NCBI GenBank assembly: GCA_001939145.1
Contig: LSRX01000061.1
Span: forward strand, 1,240,952-1,304,951
DNA: 64,000 nt
From: Symbiodinium microadriaticum
Lineage: Eukaryota; Sar; Dinophyceae; Suessiales; Symbiodiniaceae
Reading direction: 5' to 3'
Each line of letters begins with the position of its first letter. Within the stretch, counting starts at the first letter, position 1. Both the position numbers and the translations under genes were made by a program. The notes under the pieces are model-generated. The model saw only the letters and a list, made by a program, of their open reading frames with translations. It was not told the DNA's origin and did not search any database. This document shows positions 23,000 to 37,000 of this stretch, piece by piece.

Positions 23000-25758
23000 A
23001 GTATCATGAGCTCTGCACGGGGGTTTTGCCGAGTACCCCAGAAAAATGAGTCATTGCGACCGTCGCTGGTGCGATGCATGGCAAGTGAGCAACAAAAACT
23101 GGCAACGACTGAAACGACTCACAACTAAAGAGTATGAACTGTCAACAGCTTCCTTCACACCGGTCCCACGCACATGTCACAGACTGAAATGGCCACCGGC
23201 CTCTTCTGAGCAGGAAGACAAAGCACTGTAGAACGACCTGCAAGGAAAGCAACCATTCCACAACCGACATCCAAACTCATCCTTGACGAAAGTCGCTGAT
23301 CTTGGCTCCCGGACAGCTGGCTCTTCACCGAATCATCCCCCATACGAGGTACCTCGGCTGCGAAAGGCACACATTTCAATCTTGGGTTCAGATCACACGC
23401 GGCTTTCGATTGCGATGCATTCACGTTACATACTCCGACGACAAGTCAAAATAGCAGTAGATCATGTCGGGTGTGGACCCTGGCAACCGGGCTTCTTCAG
23501 GGCTGCATTCGAGCACCGCGCCAGCAAGCAATGCCTCGGCGATACCTGCATGGACGATGCCTGCAAAGGATGTGTTGCATTCCGCACGAAAAATTCAATC
23601 TAAATTCGATATAAAAAAACGAAACAACGGCGCCTTTGGAGACTCCTTCTCCATATGTTGCCGTGCCGGACTGAGTGGACACAATGCGCACCGACAAAGA
23701 GCTGGTGCCAAGGAACTCTCAGAACTCAGGCGCAAACACCGGAAGCGTTACCTTCACTTTCCTGGCTGCAGGTGATGTGGATGATTTTCCAGTCCGCCCT
23801 GCCCCCCCCCCCTGCCCTCTCCCGCTCCACCGCCCGCTTTCCCCAAGAAGCCCGGGCTGGAACCCCTCCTGAACCCCAAGAGAAGGTGATGCTTAGACCC
23901 ACCTCGGTGCTCCGGGCGCGAAGACCTCCCAACGAAACGTCCATTTCAGCGGTTGCTGGGCTTTAGGCTTGCTCGGAAGCTCGGGTTGCAGAGTTCAACC
24001 CGGATCCTAGATGTTGTTGAAAAGATTTGGGGGTCGTGAAAACAAAGGTCCGCAATTCAGGGCACATTTCGGAAGTGGCGCCAGAAGGTGTCGTCTGCGT
24101 CGGTTGGTGCAGGACGCCTGAATGCGAGGCGACGGCGGCGCAGAGCCCTGCGTCTCGTCTTCACTGCCTCGCTCAATCTGGGGAAGGTGACCCCAAGGAC
24201 GGAAATCTCATCGAAATACACAATGTCGATGATTGGAAACAGAAACTCACAAGTAGTCTCAAGATGTCGAGTAATACCTCGACTACTGTTGTGCTGTTGC
24301 GCAGTTGTACTCAGCGTCTTGATCCAACTCTGCGCAGCGCTAGGCATGCGGTTCCTGCCTCCACCCCCTGCAACAGAAACCAAGCTCTCCTGGCCGTGCG
24401 ATGCAACCCTCAAAGAACCTTCTCTCGGCTATCCATTCGGGGTGTCGGTGCGGAGCTCCTCGGAAGATCCGTGGCCGGAGAAGGTCTTCGCTTCCAGAGA
24501 GCTTCCGGGCTTGGCCTTGGAACTACGCAAGACCTCGCAGCTCGAAACGGGACGACACCTGAGGTTCTGACATCCGGCTGAGCCGAGGAACACCAGCCCT
24601 GCCTCAGCAAGCTTGCGGCAATCCGAATGCAAGCTAGCGCTTCGTTCGTCTACCCGGCTCGTGGCCGGCATGTCTTTACAAGCTAAGCAACACCAAGGCA
24701 AGCAAAGCCATGCCAGCCTACGGAACTCTTCATTCCTTTGGCGACAAGAGAAGACTATCTGAAAGGCCTGCCCCTCTATCTGAGACAATGCCGCCTTCTC
24801 TCACGCCCCTCAGACACTGATGTCCCGAAGTGAAGAGAGTTTGTGGGCGAGGCGTCCGACTGCGCAGCTGTACAACGCATCCGTCGGACTCGAGCAAAAT
24901 GCAGTTGGTGCCTGATTCGAGTTTTTAGGTCAACCAGCGGCTCTCGTGCCCGTGGGGATTTCGAATCACAGTCGAGTCAGGCGCCAATCGGTTGCACAAC
25001 CCGTCCATCTCCGGACAGTCCTGGGAAACCTATCCGAGAGACGGGCCGTGCCCAAGCATTGCAGACTTTGTTGCACTGCCTCTGGCAGCCAAAAGACAAA
25101 AGCCGACCGGGGAAGTCGGAAGCTGGAAAATCCTTGGCGGACCCGTCCGACTCCAAAGCCACGGAACTTTCTTGTCATTTCTGTTCAGAAGTCCTCGTCG
25201 GGCGCCACGTTGTCCATGAGCAGATCGCCTCACCGGCCAGGGCACAAAGGGTGGTTTAGGAGCCTCAAGATCTCAAGCGTGAAGGCCTTCTCACACGTCG
25301 ACTCGCCAGATTGACAAAGGCTCTCGCTTCTCAAGAAACGGGTTTGTACAAGATCCGGTTTCTCCCGCTAGAGGCGCGGGAGCCTGCTTCCTCCATGAGC
25401 TCTGTAGCCTCTTCCGCCATGAGCATGTTCTGCCTTGGCCCCCTCCCTCCTATAAGAACAAGCACCAGGGCACGAGAAGATTCAACGATAGAAGCTCGAT
25501 GGATTTCGCACCATGCTCAAGCTTTGCCTCACAGTCTCGGCATCACCGTCGAAATGACGCTCTCTGCTGGCAGGCTGCACCCCTGTGAGCATGTCCGAGA
25601 AAACGGAGCCCTGGCAGGACCGGGAACATCACTTCAGAGGTGCTGCTCAGACTAAGGCAAGGTGAAGCAAAGCCTGGCAGATCGAAGGCGAGGGCGGGGG
25701 GAGCTTCGGCATTTAGCCGCACTTCGCTCTCACTTCTGGAAACATTGCTGCACATCGG
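23000..25758. other. Unassigned with scattered candidate exons
   Basis: Candidates only: plus 23690-23772 (GAKELSELRRKHRKRYLHF, ending GCTGCAG/GTGATG) and minus 24080-24260 (CEFLFPIIDIVYFDEISVLG). No conserved domain or phase-matched join was found. Confidence 0.25.
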
Positions 25759-25761
25759 TTT

Positions 25762-28700
25762 AAAGTTTGACTGGCCGGCGGAGGGGCCTGGTTTTGGTCT
25801 GTGCATCCATAGCCACCATAGCCGGGCATGTCACGATCCATGGATTTCCTGGGCTCTTGCCCGCTCCCGATCTAGCAAAGTGTGACTTCACCTTATTTCT
25901 TACGGCTATAAAGCAGTCGGCGTCACAGCATGTGTCTGAGCCCAGTCTCGATGGCATCTGCCCAGGCTGAGGCGGGGGTGTGATCTTGTCCACTGAGAAC
26001 GGCGTGTTCAGGTCCAGGACTAAACTGGACGCCAGCTGTGGAACTTGGCTGAATCCTTCAGCAGGCAAAGCAAAGAAGGAGGAGAACAAAAAATGGAGCC
26101 TTGGTTCGTTGCCGGCTTCGGAGCTGAATTCCGAGCAGCGTATCTCGGGGAGAAATTGGAGGAAGAAAAGCCGGCTCTTTCTTCAATAGCCTTCTCGTGG
26201 ACCTTTACAGGGTCTGCTTCCCCCCGCAGTCCGTCCTGCGCTGTCCAGCCGCTGCCGCAGATGCTCCAAGAGCTGCACATACCTTTTGTATCCAACTGAA
26301 TTGCAACATGCTCTGCTTTCTTGTCAAAATCTCCTGCTGGGCTATCTGTGCACTTACATTGTGCACAGATGTGCCGCTCGATGATCTCACGATGATGGGT
26401 CTTCGAAGTGAGGCCGAGGCACGAACACCGACACCCGCAACAGGCGATATCCACAAGTTGATCCACCGTCCGCGCTCTAACAAACGCGCCGCAGTCATGT
26501 TTGCAGCCTTTCAGGCCTATGTCCGCCGCCACGTCTAAGCAGCACTCCGCTAGTAAGATCAAGATCTGAGGTACAAACAGGATGGTCTCTGCTCGGCATG
26601 CAGCTTTGGCTTGCAACATTGGCGTTTTACACGAGAATCTAAATCCCCCTTAACTTGACCTCCCAGTTCCAAGCCCGACCAACCCTTCTTCGGCCAGGGG
26701 TCGTCTCCTCGCCCTCCGTTTGCATCGCCTCAATGAACGCCGAGGTCAGCGCACCTCCAGCGCAAGAACAACAAGAGACAACAAGACCGGTGATGAGAGT
26801 GCTGACCTGGACATCTCATGACGCACCAGGATGTTATTGTTTAGCACAACGGAATCTGATTTCCCGGTGGTGGTGGAGGCGATATTGACAATGGTAGTGC
26901 TTATCATAAACATGTAGTCAGAAGCCTAACCGGAAGCAGAGAGTTGCTGAGGTGCCAGGCGCCTCCGAGCCCTCCTGATGATCCCTGGAGATCCCAGCCT
27001 CCAGCCCTGCCGGCGCCCTCAAGCAGCAAGTGTCCTCCTCGGCAAGAAGGCCAAGATGCCATGCAAAACGCAACTGAAGCGGTCCAGCAAAGAAGGTAGC
27101 CGCTAGGTTCAGTGCTTCTCGGGTTTAGGCCATGGTTCTGGCGACAAGGAACCCACACAAGAGCTAAAGCCTCAGCACTACTTATATCTGCTTCGGCTGC
27201 CATCGCCTCACAATCATCTGACCCTAAGAGCACGGAAGCCCCGGGAGCGCTCTGCTCCCCGTGGCCTGCGTTTGCCGCACCCAAGGTGGGCTGAAGCCTC
27301 GGTCCAAGGGTGGGGGGTCCATTGGGAAGCATCAGGAGGGGCCTAAGGACGTAGGGATTATTTGGGATCCATGCCTCTAGCTTCGCCTCTTTCGCTAAGC
27401 CTCCGCCAGGGCACTACAAAGATCGCTCGAGAAAGGTTATGACCGTCTTGACCATTTCCTAGCGTGTTTTTCTTGCTCGTGTTGGAATATAAATTTGGCG
27501 GAAGGCTGGAACTGAGCTCCCACATCTCCGACGTCGGCACTCGTTTGCTCGGAGGCGCAACCTGTGAAGGCGACCACCTCGCCCTTGGTTTTCCATGTGG
27601 GGGGACAGGGGCATCTTGCCAGAGTTTTTAAAACAGATTATGAAACGCTGCAAGAGCCGATCCGAAACGCAACGTCTGCATGTTCCCTCGCTTGGTGATG
27701 CTTCTCAAGGCTGGGGGTTTCGGGCCACTGCAACACCTCATCCCTCTGATGCCCCGAATGAATCGAAAGAAGTCTCCACTCTGCACTCTTTTCACCGAGG
27801 GGCCACAGCCACGCCCTCATTCTCGGCCTCATCGGTGCGAAAGCCCTGCTCGTTGGCCTCCCGGGTCTCACTATATTTGCCCCAAAGGCTCCAGAGGTCC
27901 ATTCCCATGGAGGCCGCATCCGAGAGCAACATGGCCGGATCGTCACTCTCCTGCCAAGCCTGCCAGTCCTGAAGCCAGTTCTTGGACATCACCATCTGCG
28001 CAGCTTCGCCAGCCAAAGCAGAGGCTAAGTTTTCTTGAGTGCCCACAAAGATAAAGGGCAGGTCCAGTACACCACCGCTGTGGCAGCTGTCGAGGATACA
28101 CGTGAGTCTGCAGCCACTCGGCAGGGGCCGCACCAGCGTCTCGAAGAGCTCGGAGTCCAAGAGCATGCCCTCTGCATCCATGTCCACTGGGCAAAGCGTT
28201 TCGTGCCACTCGCTGCGCCCGTCCGATCGGGGCATGCGCCCACCGTGGCCAGAGTAGTGGAACAGCAAGGAATCCCCTGGCTGGGCATCTTGGGTCAGCC
28301 AGGCGATGCCCTGCCTCATGTTGGCCAAGGTCGGGTGCAGGTGCTGCGGCCAGTCTGGCGCATCAACCAGCACACGCCGGCTCTCTGCATCACTGGGAAA
28401 CCCGAGCTTGTCCAAAAGGGGCAGCATGCGCTGGACGTCAGAGACACATCCATGCAGCTCGTTCTGGGTGCCGAAGTAATTGATACCTTGGCCCCGGTAA
28501 AATGCCTCTCTGGTTCTTCTCATTCTTCTCCTTCTTCGTCTGACTAGACTTATCATTCATCATTATTATTGTAATGTTTGTTATTGCTGTCATTGATGAT
28601 ATTGTTACTACAATTGCCACTACTAACAATAGTCTTTGTCTCATCATTATCCTTCTTCCTCTTCTTCTTATTCGTCTTATTCTTCGTATTTCCTCTGACA

Positions 28701-29028
28701 CGCTTCGCTTCTTTCCTCCTCCTGTCTTACAACTAGGGGCAGGCAACATCATTTTGAGCGTACAGGCTTGGAGGGTTGCGGGCAGCCCTACATCGAAGGT
28801 CCCTCTTTGTCTCGCTCCCTCCGTCCTAATCATGACCAGAAGCAACGGTCTAAAGCCTCCAAGCCGAGCCTAGCTGCCGACCAGCAGACTCCTCCTACGA
28901 CCAGTCAAGGCCACCTGGCTGGGCGGGGCTGGTGCTCCGGTGACCCCGGGCCCTGGCTGCACCAGGGGCCTGGGCTTTTGGGGACTCTCTCCACAGCAGA
29001 TCTCTGCCACACAACGAAGGAGCTCCAT
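25762..29028 (-). CDS. Type I metacaspase (caspase-like Cys protease)
   Basis: Metacaspases cleave after Arg or Lys using a His-Cys dyad. Exons in phase: 28878-29028 (start MELLRCVAEICC, Pro-rich linker, end GRRRSLLVG); 27828-28486; about 27510-27583; 26703-26806; 26236-26282; 25892-26055, or through to the TAA at 25762. The joined protein reads SLLVG-INYFGTQNELHGC, the catalytic-His motif HYSGHGG, the catalytic-Cys motif DSCHSGG, then FTGCASEQTSADVGDV, AGGALTSAFIEAM, LLEHLRQRLDSAG-FSQVPQLASS and LDLNTPF, which is the p20 and p10 order of the family. Total is about 410-460 residues, typical for type I. Donors G/GCAGCT, GAG/GCCGAG, GAC/GACCCC and GCAG/GACGGA are non-GT. The exon following the FTGC exon and the end of the third exon are the least certain junctions. 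An alternative end of the second exon lies at 27796. Confidence 0.88.
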
Positions 29029-29214
29029 GGCGATGAGGGTCTTCTGTGTAATTTGTGCTTTGGGCTGACGAAGGCCTCGCGGTCATTGCAGCTGTGGTTG
29101 TGGTCCACGCTTCTCTCCTACATTCAGTTGGAAGTTGAAGATTGTAAGCAGAATGGCTGCCGCCAACAACACCACGCCATGGCTGTCAGTATCTTCACTA
29201 CTTGGTGGTGAGCA

Positions 29215-30830
29215 TCACCTGGTGGGAGCTTGTGGCCTTGAACGAACGGGGTCCCACGGTCCTAGGGCCATCCGGGCGCCATGCCGAGCGTAGTGGATGC
29301 AGTAAGACAGCAGCATGTGCTGCTGGAGCAGATCAAACCTTTCCCAAGCGACAGGGGAACTTCCTAAACCTCCACAGTGCTCGTTGCATCCGGGCTTGGG
29401 CATCGGCTCCAAGGCATCCCTGGGATCCGCGCGACTGTACTCCTCGCTTGTCTCTCAGGGGCAAATGCAGCGAAAGCGCGAACCGATCGAAAGAAAAAGC
29501 CGTGTAATTGCAATGGACTTCTCTCTGCTGACGCGGCGCTTCCCGGCATTCTTTGCTAATTATGCAGGAAACACTGCCATTACGTGGTGGCAATATCTTC
29601 CTGAGGTCTCGACACCGGTAGTCATATTGAAGAAGAAGCGGTCCTGCGAAATGTTTGGAAAACCGTGGAATCCTGGGTAGTCTTACCGTGCTGGTGGCCT
29701 GAGCTCCTGCGACTCCACAGCAACAAAGTCAAATTTGCAGCACCCCAACTGCAAGCACCCTGTCCAGGTCGTCCAGGCTCTGCCTAGCAGAAAACTAAAA
29801 GAACTTGCACAGAAAACGTCGTTCGTGGATCCAACCCACACAGCCCTCGACACTTCTCTATACCCTGTGTTCTCAAACCTTGAAGCGAAAACAAGTCGGC
29901 CGGACACGGCGCGGTCCAGCCGCCGCCCTGGCCAGCTTGAGTCATCTTGAGTCCCTGTGTTCGATGCAGGGACCAGGAGCAGCCTCTTGCGCTCGCTGTG
30001 AAAATACACTCACGCCCCACTTCATTGAGAAATGTCAAACCAAAACCGTACCCGGCTTGGAAAGGTTCGGGTGTGCCAGCACATAAGTACAGAATCACAT
30101 CGAGCACGTTGCAACCCGAGGCCATCTCAGCCACAAACAATACAAGAACGGGTTTAGGGTTTCGGCGCTCACCCTGGTCTAGGCAAAGCCATCAAACCTC
30201 AATCTGGACTGACATCGGACACCTGCTTCAATGCAATGCGGCCCGCTCCACTGTGACAGCGCCTGCACACCAGTCTGCAAGGCGTCGAGGCGAGGCAGTA
30301 GCGTTGTGACGATGCTGTTTTGGTGCATATATTGCATCCGTGAGAAAGGACCACAACAGAGAGTGGCAGAGGGCAGAGATCGACTAGAAAGGCTATCTGC
30401 AGACGAAACAATGGAACCATTGTTCCATAGCAACAGATGCAACTTCTTAGGTTTATCGTCTTACACAGGCAGCCTGCGCCGCTGACGCCTGGGCCCTCTG
30501 GAGGTAGCTCCAGCTCCGCCTGGGCATGGCGCTTTGAGATCCGGGGCTGCATGGCACTCTTGGGAAGCTCTCAAGTCAAGACAATCCAGCCCCCTCTGAA
30601 TTCCAGAACAGCCCGATCTCAGAAGTGCGGCACCTGTAGACATCCTCTGCGGCTGCATCCGCAGGCCATGACCTCGAAGCTATCTGACTGCTGGTGAAGC
30701 TGAGGGAATATCGGTCCAATTTTCCGCAGCTCAGATGCCCACGAGACTTCGTCGACGATGCCCTTGTACCTCGAAACAAAAGATGCCAGCACCCGGTCCA
30801 AGCCAATAACACACACACACGGATCTGAAT
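29215..30830 (-). CDS. Unidentified minus-strand gene, several exons
   Basis: Exon 30634 to about 30826 reads CVIGLDRVLASFVSRYKGIV, DEVSWASELRKIGPIFPQLH and ends CTACAG/GTGCCG. Exon 30223 to about 30360 reads MQYMHQNSIVTTLLPRLDAL, QTGVQALSQWSGPHCIEAG and ends GCAG/GTGTCC. A further stretch at about 29215-29340 reads AWERFDLLQQHMLLSYCIHY. The canonical donors and protein-like composition support real exons. The family is unknown and the order or number of exons is not settled. It sits between the PPR gene and the metacaspase in the same orientation. Confidence 0.45.
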
Positions 30831-31034
30831 GTCAAGCCACCCCTGCTGAAAAGCTCTACATACAGCTTGGTCTCTGACAGGGCTGCCTGCGGATGCGTCC
30901 AAGACCTGAAGCAAAGCTACCAGCACACGGAGGACAAAAAAAAGAGATCCCGGCTCCCGGAAATTCCGATTACCGAGCACCGCAACAGATCGGCTTTTCT
31001 TCACCCATGCATGCTAGATGCGCCCACAGTCTTC

Positions 31035-34000
31035 CTAGGAAGCACCGGGGCGCAGTTTCAAGGAAGTCAACACAGTCAACAAGGCTATCCGCTCAGCATG
31101 GCCAGACCGATCATGATCAGCAAAAACGGGCTTCAAGCGTCTCAAATCCTCCCGGTCAGGTCCAAAGGTTCCAAAGAACGAGGCTCCCGGCCCGGGCTTC
31201 GTCACAACTCCCCGGCGGCGTAGCGCGCTTCCCAGCGCAACGGAGCTCCAAGCTAGCACGGCCTGCGCAGACGGCTCCGGCTTCAGGCCGTTCAGGCCAC
31301 CCTCGCCCTCGCCCTCGTGTTCGCCTTGGCGACAGGAGCGACGGGCCACAGCAGACCAACGAGCGGGAGCGGTGTGCTCCAAACCCAGCTGCTCCATCGC
31401 CGCAGAGGTCAAGGGCCCAAGGTTGAAGCGACGCTCCAGGACTCTGTCCGAGATGAACGCACCGTCGCCTCCCCTCGACGGCCGGAGCGTCAGCCCGCGC
31501 AGCTGAAGCAGAGCTGGCCAATAAATCTGGGACTGCAGAGAAGCCAGCACTTCCGGCTGAAGAGCTCCGGTAAAGGCCATCAGCGCCTCGGCAGCAGCCA
31601 ACGGCTGGCTAAAGTCATGCCCGTCGAGATTGTGCCGAAGCAGGTTCTGCAGCAGCTGGGATGTCTGGTCCCGGAAAGCCACCTGTGTCTGGCCGGCAGC
31701 ATTCAGCACCTGGGGCTGCAAACGTGGGCCCCACGTTTCCGCCTCACGACGACGTCTAACGGAGCCTAACGACAAAAAACGACCTGTATCGAAAACACAC
31801 CCACCTTCACCAGCACCACCAAGGATGGTGCCCGCCCCTCCAGCAACTGCAAGGCCAAAGGCCAGGAAGTCGGGAAGCCCCCGAAAGCTCCCAGGAAAAG
31901 CTCGTTCGGCTGCACGGCCTGCTCTGCCATGTCCTGGGCTTGAGGTCTGAGGGGAGCACGGGGGTCTTTGCTTCGAACTGACGCCAGTCCACCAACAGGC
32001 TCCTCTGTAAACTGCTCTCAGCTTTGGACCTTCAGGACCCTCGAATAAGCGCTTCAAAATCCGACTCGGAAAAGAAACAGCTGCCTCTACTGTGACTGAG
32101 GGGGACGACGACGATGAGGACGAGAACGACGAGGACCAGGACGACGTCTCTCTACTTCTCTCTCGACAGGAAGCCTCCTCCTCGTGGAGCCTGAGCTTTG
32201 CGTCCCAAGAGGCCGCAAACAGCTGCACCGCACCCTGCCAGTGCGCAGCAGGCAGGGCGTCCACCATGGTCGTGAAGGACACCTTCGGTTGACATGTGCA
32301 ACCGCGTTCCTCTTCGTTTCTTCTGAACTTGACCCACTCCCTGGTTGCATGCTGAGCCTTTCAGATAGAGTTTTGCGTGTCGTTGATGTTGGAGCATGTT
32401 GGAGCCCGAGATACGCCTGCACTCTTCTTGAAAGACCCTCCTCCACAAGGACTGGACTAAGCCAAATCGCTTTCTGCTTCGCCCTCTCATCCGGAAACCG
32501 TTGTTCACCCGAGCAGCAACGTCCCGTGCGCCCGGCGCTAGGGCGCGTTGCCAGAGTGCCGCCGCCGCGCAGGCACTCCGGAGGCCTGGAGGAAAGATTT
32601 CTTGTTTGTGAGATGTCTCGGGGTCCGACCGTCAATCCGGTGTATCCCTTTTTCGGCCCTTTCTGTTGGTCCGACCCTTCGAGTCCGAGTCTCTGTTGCA
32701 GCTGATGAGATCGGGCTCCCGGCCCGCGGCTCTCATCCATCCAAGAAGCGAGGCGGCCTCCTCCCACCGCCAACCCTGGCATCGGGACGCTGGAAGGCCG
32801 GCAGAGCTGTGACGAAAGAGATCCCAAAGCCTTCTCGCACGCGGCTGCTGCAGCATTCACAGCCGGCACAGAGAGAGCCGTCCTGTCCTGGCTCGCGGCT
32901 GTTCCGTCGTAGAGCTTGTGTTTTTCAACGTTTACGGTTTCTGGTGTGGTCGCCTTCCTGGCCTTCCGCACCACCCCTCGAAGCAAGGACAGCGAACTGC
33001 GCCAGCGCCGGGCACTTTCCATGGCCCCGAGCGAAGCAGCTGTAGCAAACCTCGGCGCCCAAACTTTGTCCCAACCGGCGAATGCTCACCAAAACGAAGC
33101 GAGCCAGGAGGATCTTCGGAACAACGCACATGCAACAGCCCAACTCCCGTCTCGACCTGCAAGATGCAGACAAACCCTCCCAGGCCTGCCCGCGGGCACA
33201 CGTAGCTCTGCCATGTCCTGCCTTGGTTCTCAGAGCTCAGGGGGCTGCGGGTTTGGGGACTCTCGTGGGTCTCGGGATGATCTTAGGGGAGCCCTGTCGG
33301 TCCAGGATTTTTTTTTGGGGGGGGGGCGCGAGCATGCCTGTCCGCCGGGTTTTGGCGAGACCTGCAGCTAACTTGGACGGGTAATTAGACTGTAAGATTC
33401 ACCCTCTACCAAAGGCCAACAGTGAGGAAGAGCCCCAAACAAGTTTCTGAGAGAACTTCCGATATCAAAAACGGAAGCCCCTGGTCACACACGCAGAGCC
33501 CAAAAACTGGGTTAGGACAGAGGTCGTACTTCATGTTTTTTGTGGACGGGAACGGCGGGAACGAACCATCGTTTGCCCAGCCGAAGCACAAAAGTCCAAG
33601 GGCCCTCCACCACTGGCCACCACGCCCACAGACTGACAAGGCAGCCACCTCGGATTCTGGACATGGCACAATGCCTGAAGCATCCCGACAAATCCGAACT
33701 CGACAGCCCAGCGCTTCTCCAGCACCTGTGAAGGTGCTCTGATTCTACCGCTGTCCTGAAACATTTCACCGTTCTGCAGACCAAGACTGAAAGGGTCGGG
33801 GCGCACCTCACCACTCTGACTAACGAATCCCTTGCTCGCGCCGCGGTGCAAAGGCCCGCTCGTCCGGCATCGCCCGCCGCTGTCGAAGGGCCGGCAGCCA
33901 AGAGAGGGCCCAGTCGACCTTTGCGCAGAAACACGGCTCACCGTCTAGCAGTTTCATCATTTACTATGTCTTATCTGCTGTTGGTGGCATCGCCGTCATC

Positions 34001-37000
34001 CCTCATGCTCTGGCAAGAGCTCTTACCATTAGCCAGTTGCTGACCGTCAGTCACACACGAACACATAATAGTCCACTCCTACATGAAAGCCATCGCAACA
34101 TCCATGGCAGAGAAAAGGTGTGCAGGTGCTTCTTCCAAAAGCGCCAGTTGTGTGACCTGTGAAGAGCAAAAAAGAGTTGGTCGACAACATCGGTAATGTG
34201 AACAGCTTGGAAGTTAACACGACATGTTCGGCACGTACGTACCGGCCTTGAGCCACAGGGCACCTGTATCCAAAGCCAGAGCACATCGGCCGCATCCTCC
34301 CTGCGAATCAAGATGAGGCTGCTGAAGCCTGCCAGCAGCGGCCTCAAGAAGATGTCAAACGCGGCGGGGGTTTACGCACATGCAGGTCCTAAACCGACAA
34401 TCACGGTTTCAACCAATACTGCGAGGCTTCTAGCACCATCAAGGCCCAAGGCCACGCCCCATGCCCGAGCTCCTGAAGCATCTGACTGATATTCAACACC
34501 CACCAGCTACACAGACCCTGCAAGCCTGAAGGCCTGAACTCACCCAGCAAAAATGCCGATAACTCGAAACGACGCATTTCCTGCATGGAAAAACGAAGAG
34601 GCCTCCGACTCTCCGAGGCCTCCGACTCTGCAAGTCGCAGACTTCCCAAATTAATCTGACCCCCAAGACTCAGCCCGTGAAGTGCAGGTTAAATCCATGA
34701 TGGGTGAGATCTCTCCTTGTAGGAAGCTTGGCCCCAAACTCTGTGCAGCTCTGAAGAGACTTGAATTTTTTTGCGGCAGAGCACGGCCCGTGCAGGCACT
34801 CCGCGAGCTTTGCGGCCAGCTGCCACCGCGCCTGGCAGAAGGCTCTGAGAAAGAGAGGCGAGGCTCGGGTTTGGGGAGTTACGGCTCCGGGGGGGCGGGG
34901 GGTGTCTCTCTTGCAGCCCACATCTCGGGTCTTGGGTGAGACACGCCGGCGGACAGAATGGCGGCTGGACGGACAGAGGCCTTGGGCTGCCTTGCTAGAC
35001 ATCGGAAGCTTGTTGGATTCATCCCGATTCTACCTTTCAGCCTACCACGCCTTGAAACCCAAAACGTCCACCACAGCTCCTTAGGACGTCAGCCTCTTAA
35101 TGATCAACCTCGACATCCGACCCCTGACAGCAAGCTCACCGCCATCGCTCCTGCCGCGCCAAGCTCTGGACAGCGGCGCCGAGAACCTCCCCCCAAAGAG
35201 GGCTTCGTAAGATAAGCAAGCACTCCCTGATGAGGACAGTAGGCTTTCCGTGGTGGAGTGGGGGATTGCACGGAAGGCTTCAAGCCTCTGAGTCTGATAG
35301 AATCTGGGCACACAGTAAGCTTCGGAGCTTTGGTGATGCCAGGCCTCACAGGAGCCTGGAAAGACAAGATCCATTGATTGCAGCGGCTTGGGCAGAACAA
35401 ACGCCACCCTTCAAAAACCACTCCGAAACCCGTCATCTAACCGTGATCAGCCTCAGGAAGGCCCCCCCAAAAAACCACTTGAAAGCACCCCTCCAACTTC
35501 TCGACAGCCAGGGCCTCCGCGGAGGCCACTCGGAGCGCTTGGAAGCCCCGCAGGAGGCCCAGGACCAGCTCAGAGCCTGCACAGGAGGGACTTGGGCTTT
35601 CTTCTAGCTTCTTCGTCTTGGGAAAAGCTTTAAAAAGCTTTCGGCACTCACACTCGGACAATCCAGGCGAGGCTTGGTGAGACAAGGCTTTGACAGAATA
35701 CCACGTGCGGCTTCCTCACCCGGGACATCCAGAAGGGCCAGCAAAGCAACAAACGACGGTTGGGAAGCAAAGCGGGGGCACAACTAAGTTGGTTGCAACC
35801 CTACAACATATTATGAGGGCGGGATGCCCTGGGAGACACATCTAAGTGATCAAGTCGTCTCGCCTACTGCAAAATCGAGCTTCATTGGCTTGTGGTCTGA
35901 GGGAGCCCTGTCTTTCATGGCAGTCTGGTTGAATTGGGGAATACGGACATGTTCAGAAAGCTTGACAGTTGGACTCCCCGCAGACGAAACGAACTCCACT
36001 CTCGCTTTAAGGCCGTGGTTGAGGATCTGTGGGAGGAAATGGTGGTTGTGAGGCTACAGGGTCCATTCGCACTCCCTGCATCTAGGCAAAGCGCGGGCAA
36101 AGTCTACAGTTTTTTCGCGAGGTTTGCAAACACATCCAGCAACTTCAAGGCATCCCGCACTGCATGCAAGGTCCTTGAGCGTGTGAAGGAAGACACTAAT
36201 GGCTGCAGCACAGCCTTGACGAAGGTTGTTGTGGCTGGCCGTCCGTCAAGATGCATGCCAAACAGAACCGGCTTGTCTCGGCATCCACGCTGTTACTGCA
36301 AATATGATCCCATCAATGAAGCTCCATTGATGGCATCATACTTAAAGTAGCACCGAGACATTTGCAGCACATGAACCACCTCTTCGGGAGGCCAAGCGGG
36401 CACGCCACCAGCATCGCTAGCAGGGATAACACATGGAATGCAGCCCAACTGTCAAGCACCATACCATTCGCCTGCTCGGAAGGAAGACGGCAAAGGTATT
36501 CATAGAGCTGACCACGGTCAGCGTCTCTGATTCAAGTATAATTATCCAAACAATCCAGCAGCTCATGCGGCGTGCCAACATCTGTCACGTTGGCGGGATC
36601 TTTCCAATCATCGAAACACATCTGGTCGCAGTCTCTTTCCCCAAGCGCGGTTTTGAAAGTCAACGATTTGGTCGTGCAGAAACAGAGCAGACCATACACC
36701 TGTTCACACAGATTGGCCCTCGAGATCGTGACGCCGCCACTTGTTTTTCTATCAAAACCATGTCTTTCGTGGCCTTCTCGAGTTTCGTGTCGCCTTTCCG
36801 CTGTTGTCTGTCGGCTTGAAACTCGTGTAGCCGCTGCCTCCGCGGGGCTGTAACCAGTTTGTCTAGTTCTTTGGCAAAGTTTTCTGGTCGTCTAGTCCCA
36901 GTTCTCGCGCTCGTCGGGCTGAGCCAAAAATCCTCCTCGTTCTCCTGAATTGTCTTCTGCCGCTGCTCGCGACAGCTGACCCGGTCGAAGATGCCAATAG

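Noticed and set aside
26090-26619. Cys-rich 199-codon minus-strand ORF
   Set aside because: Metacaspase motifs require exon 26236-26282 in another frame, so most of this ORF is intronic under the phased model.
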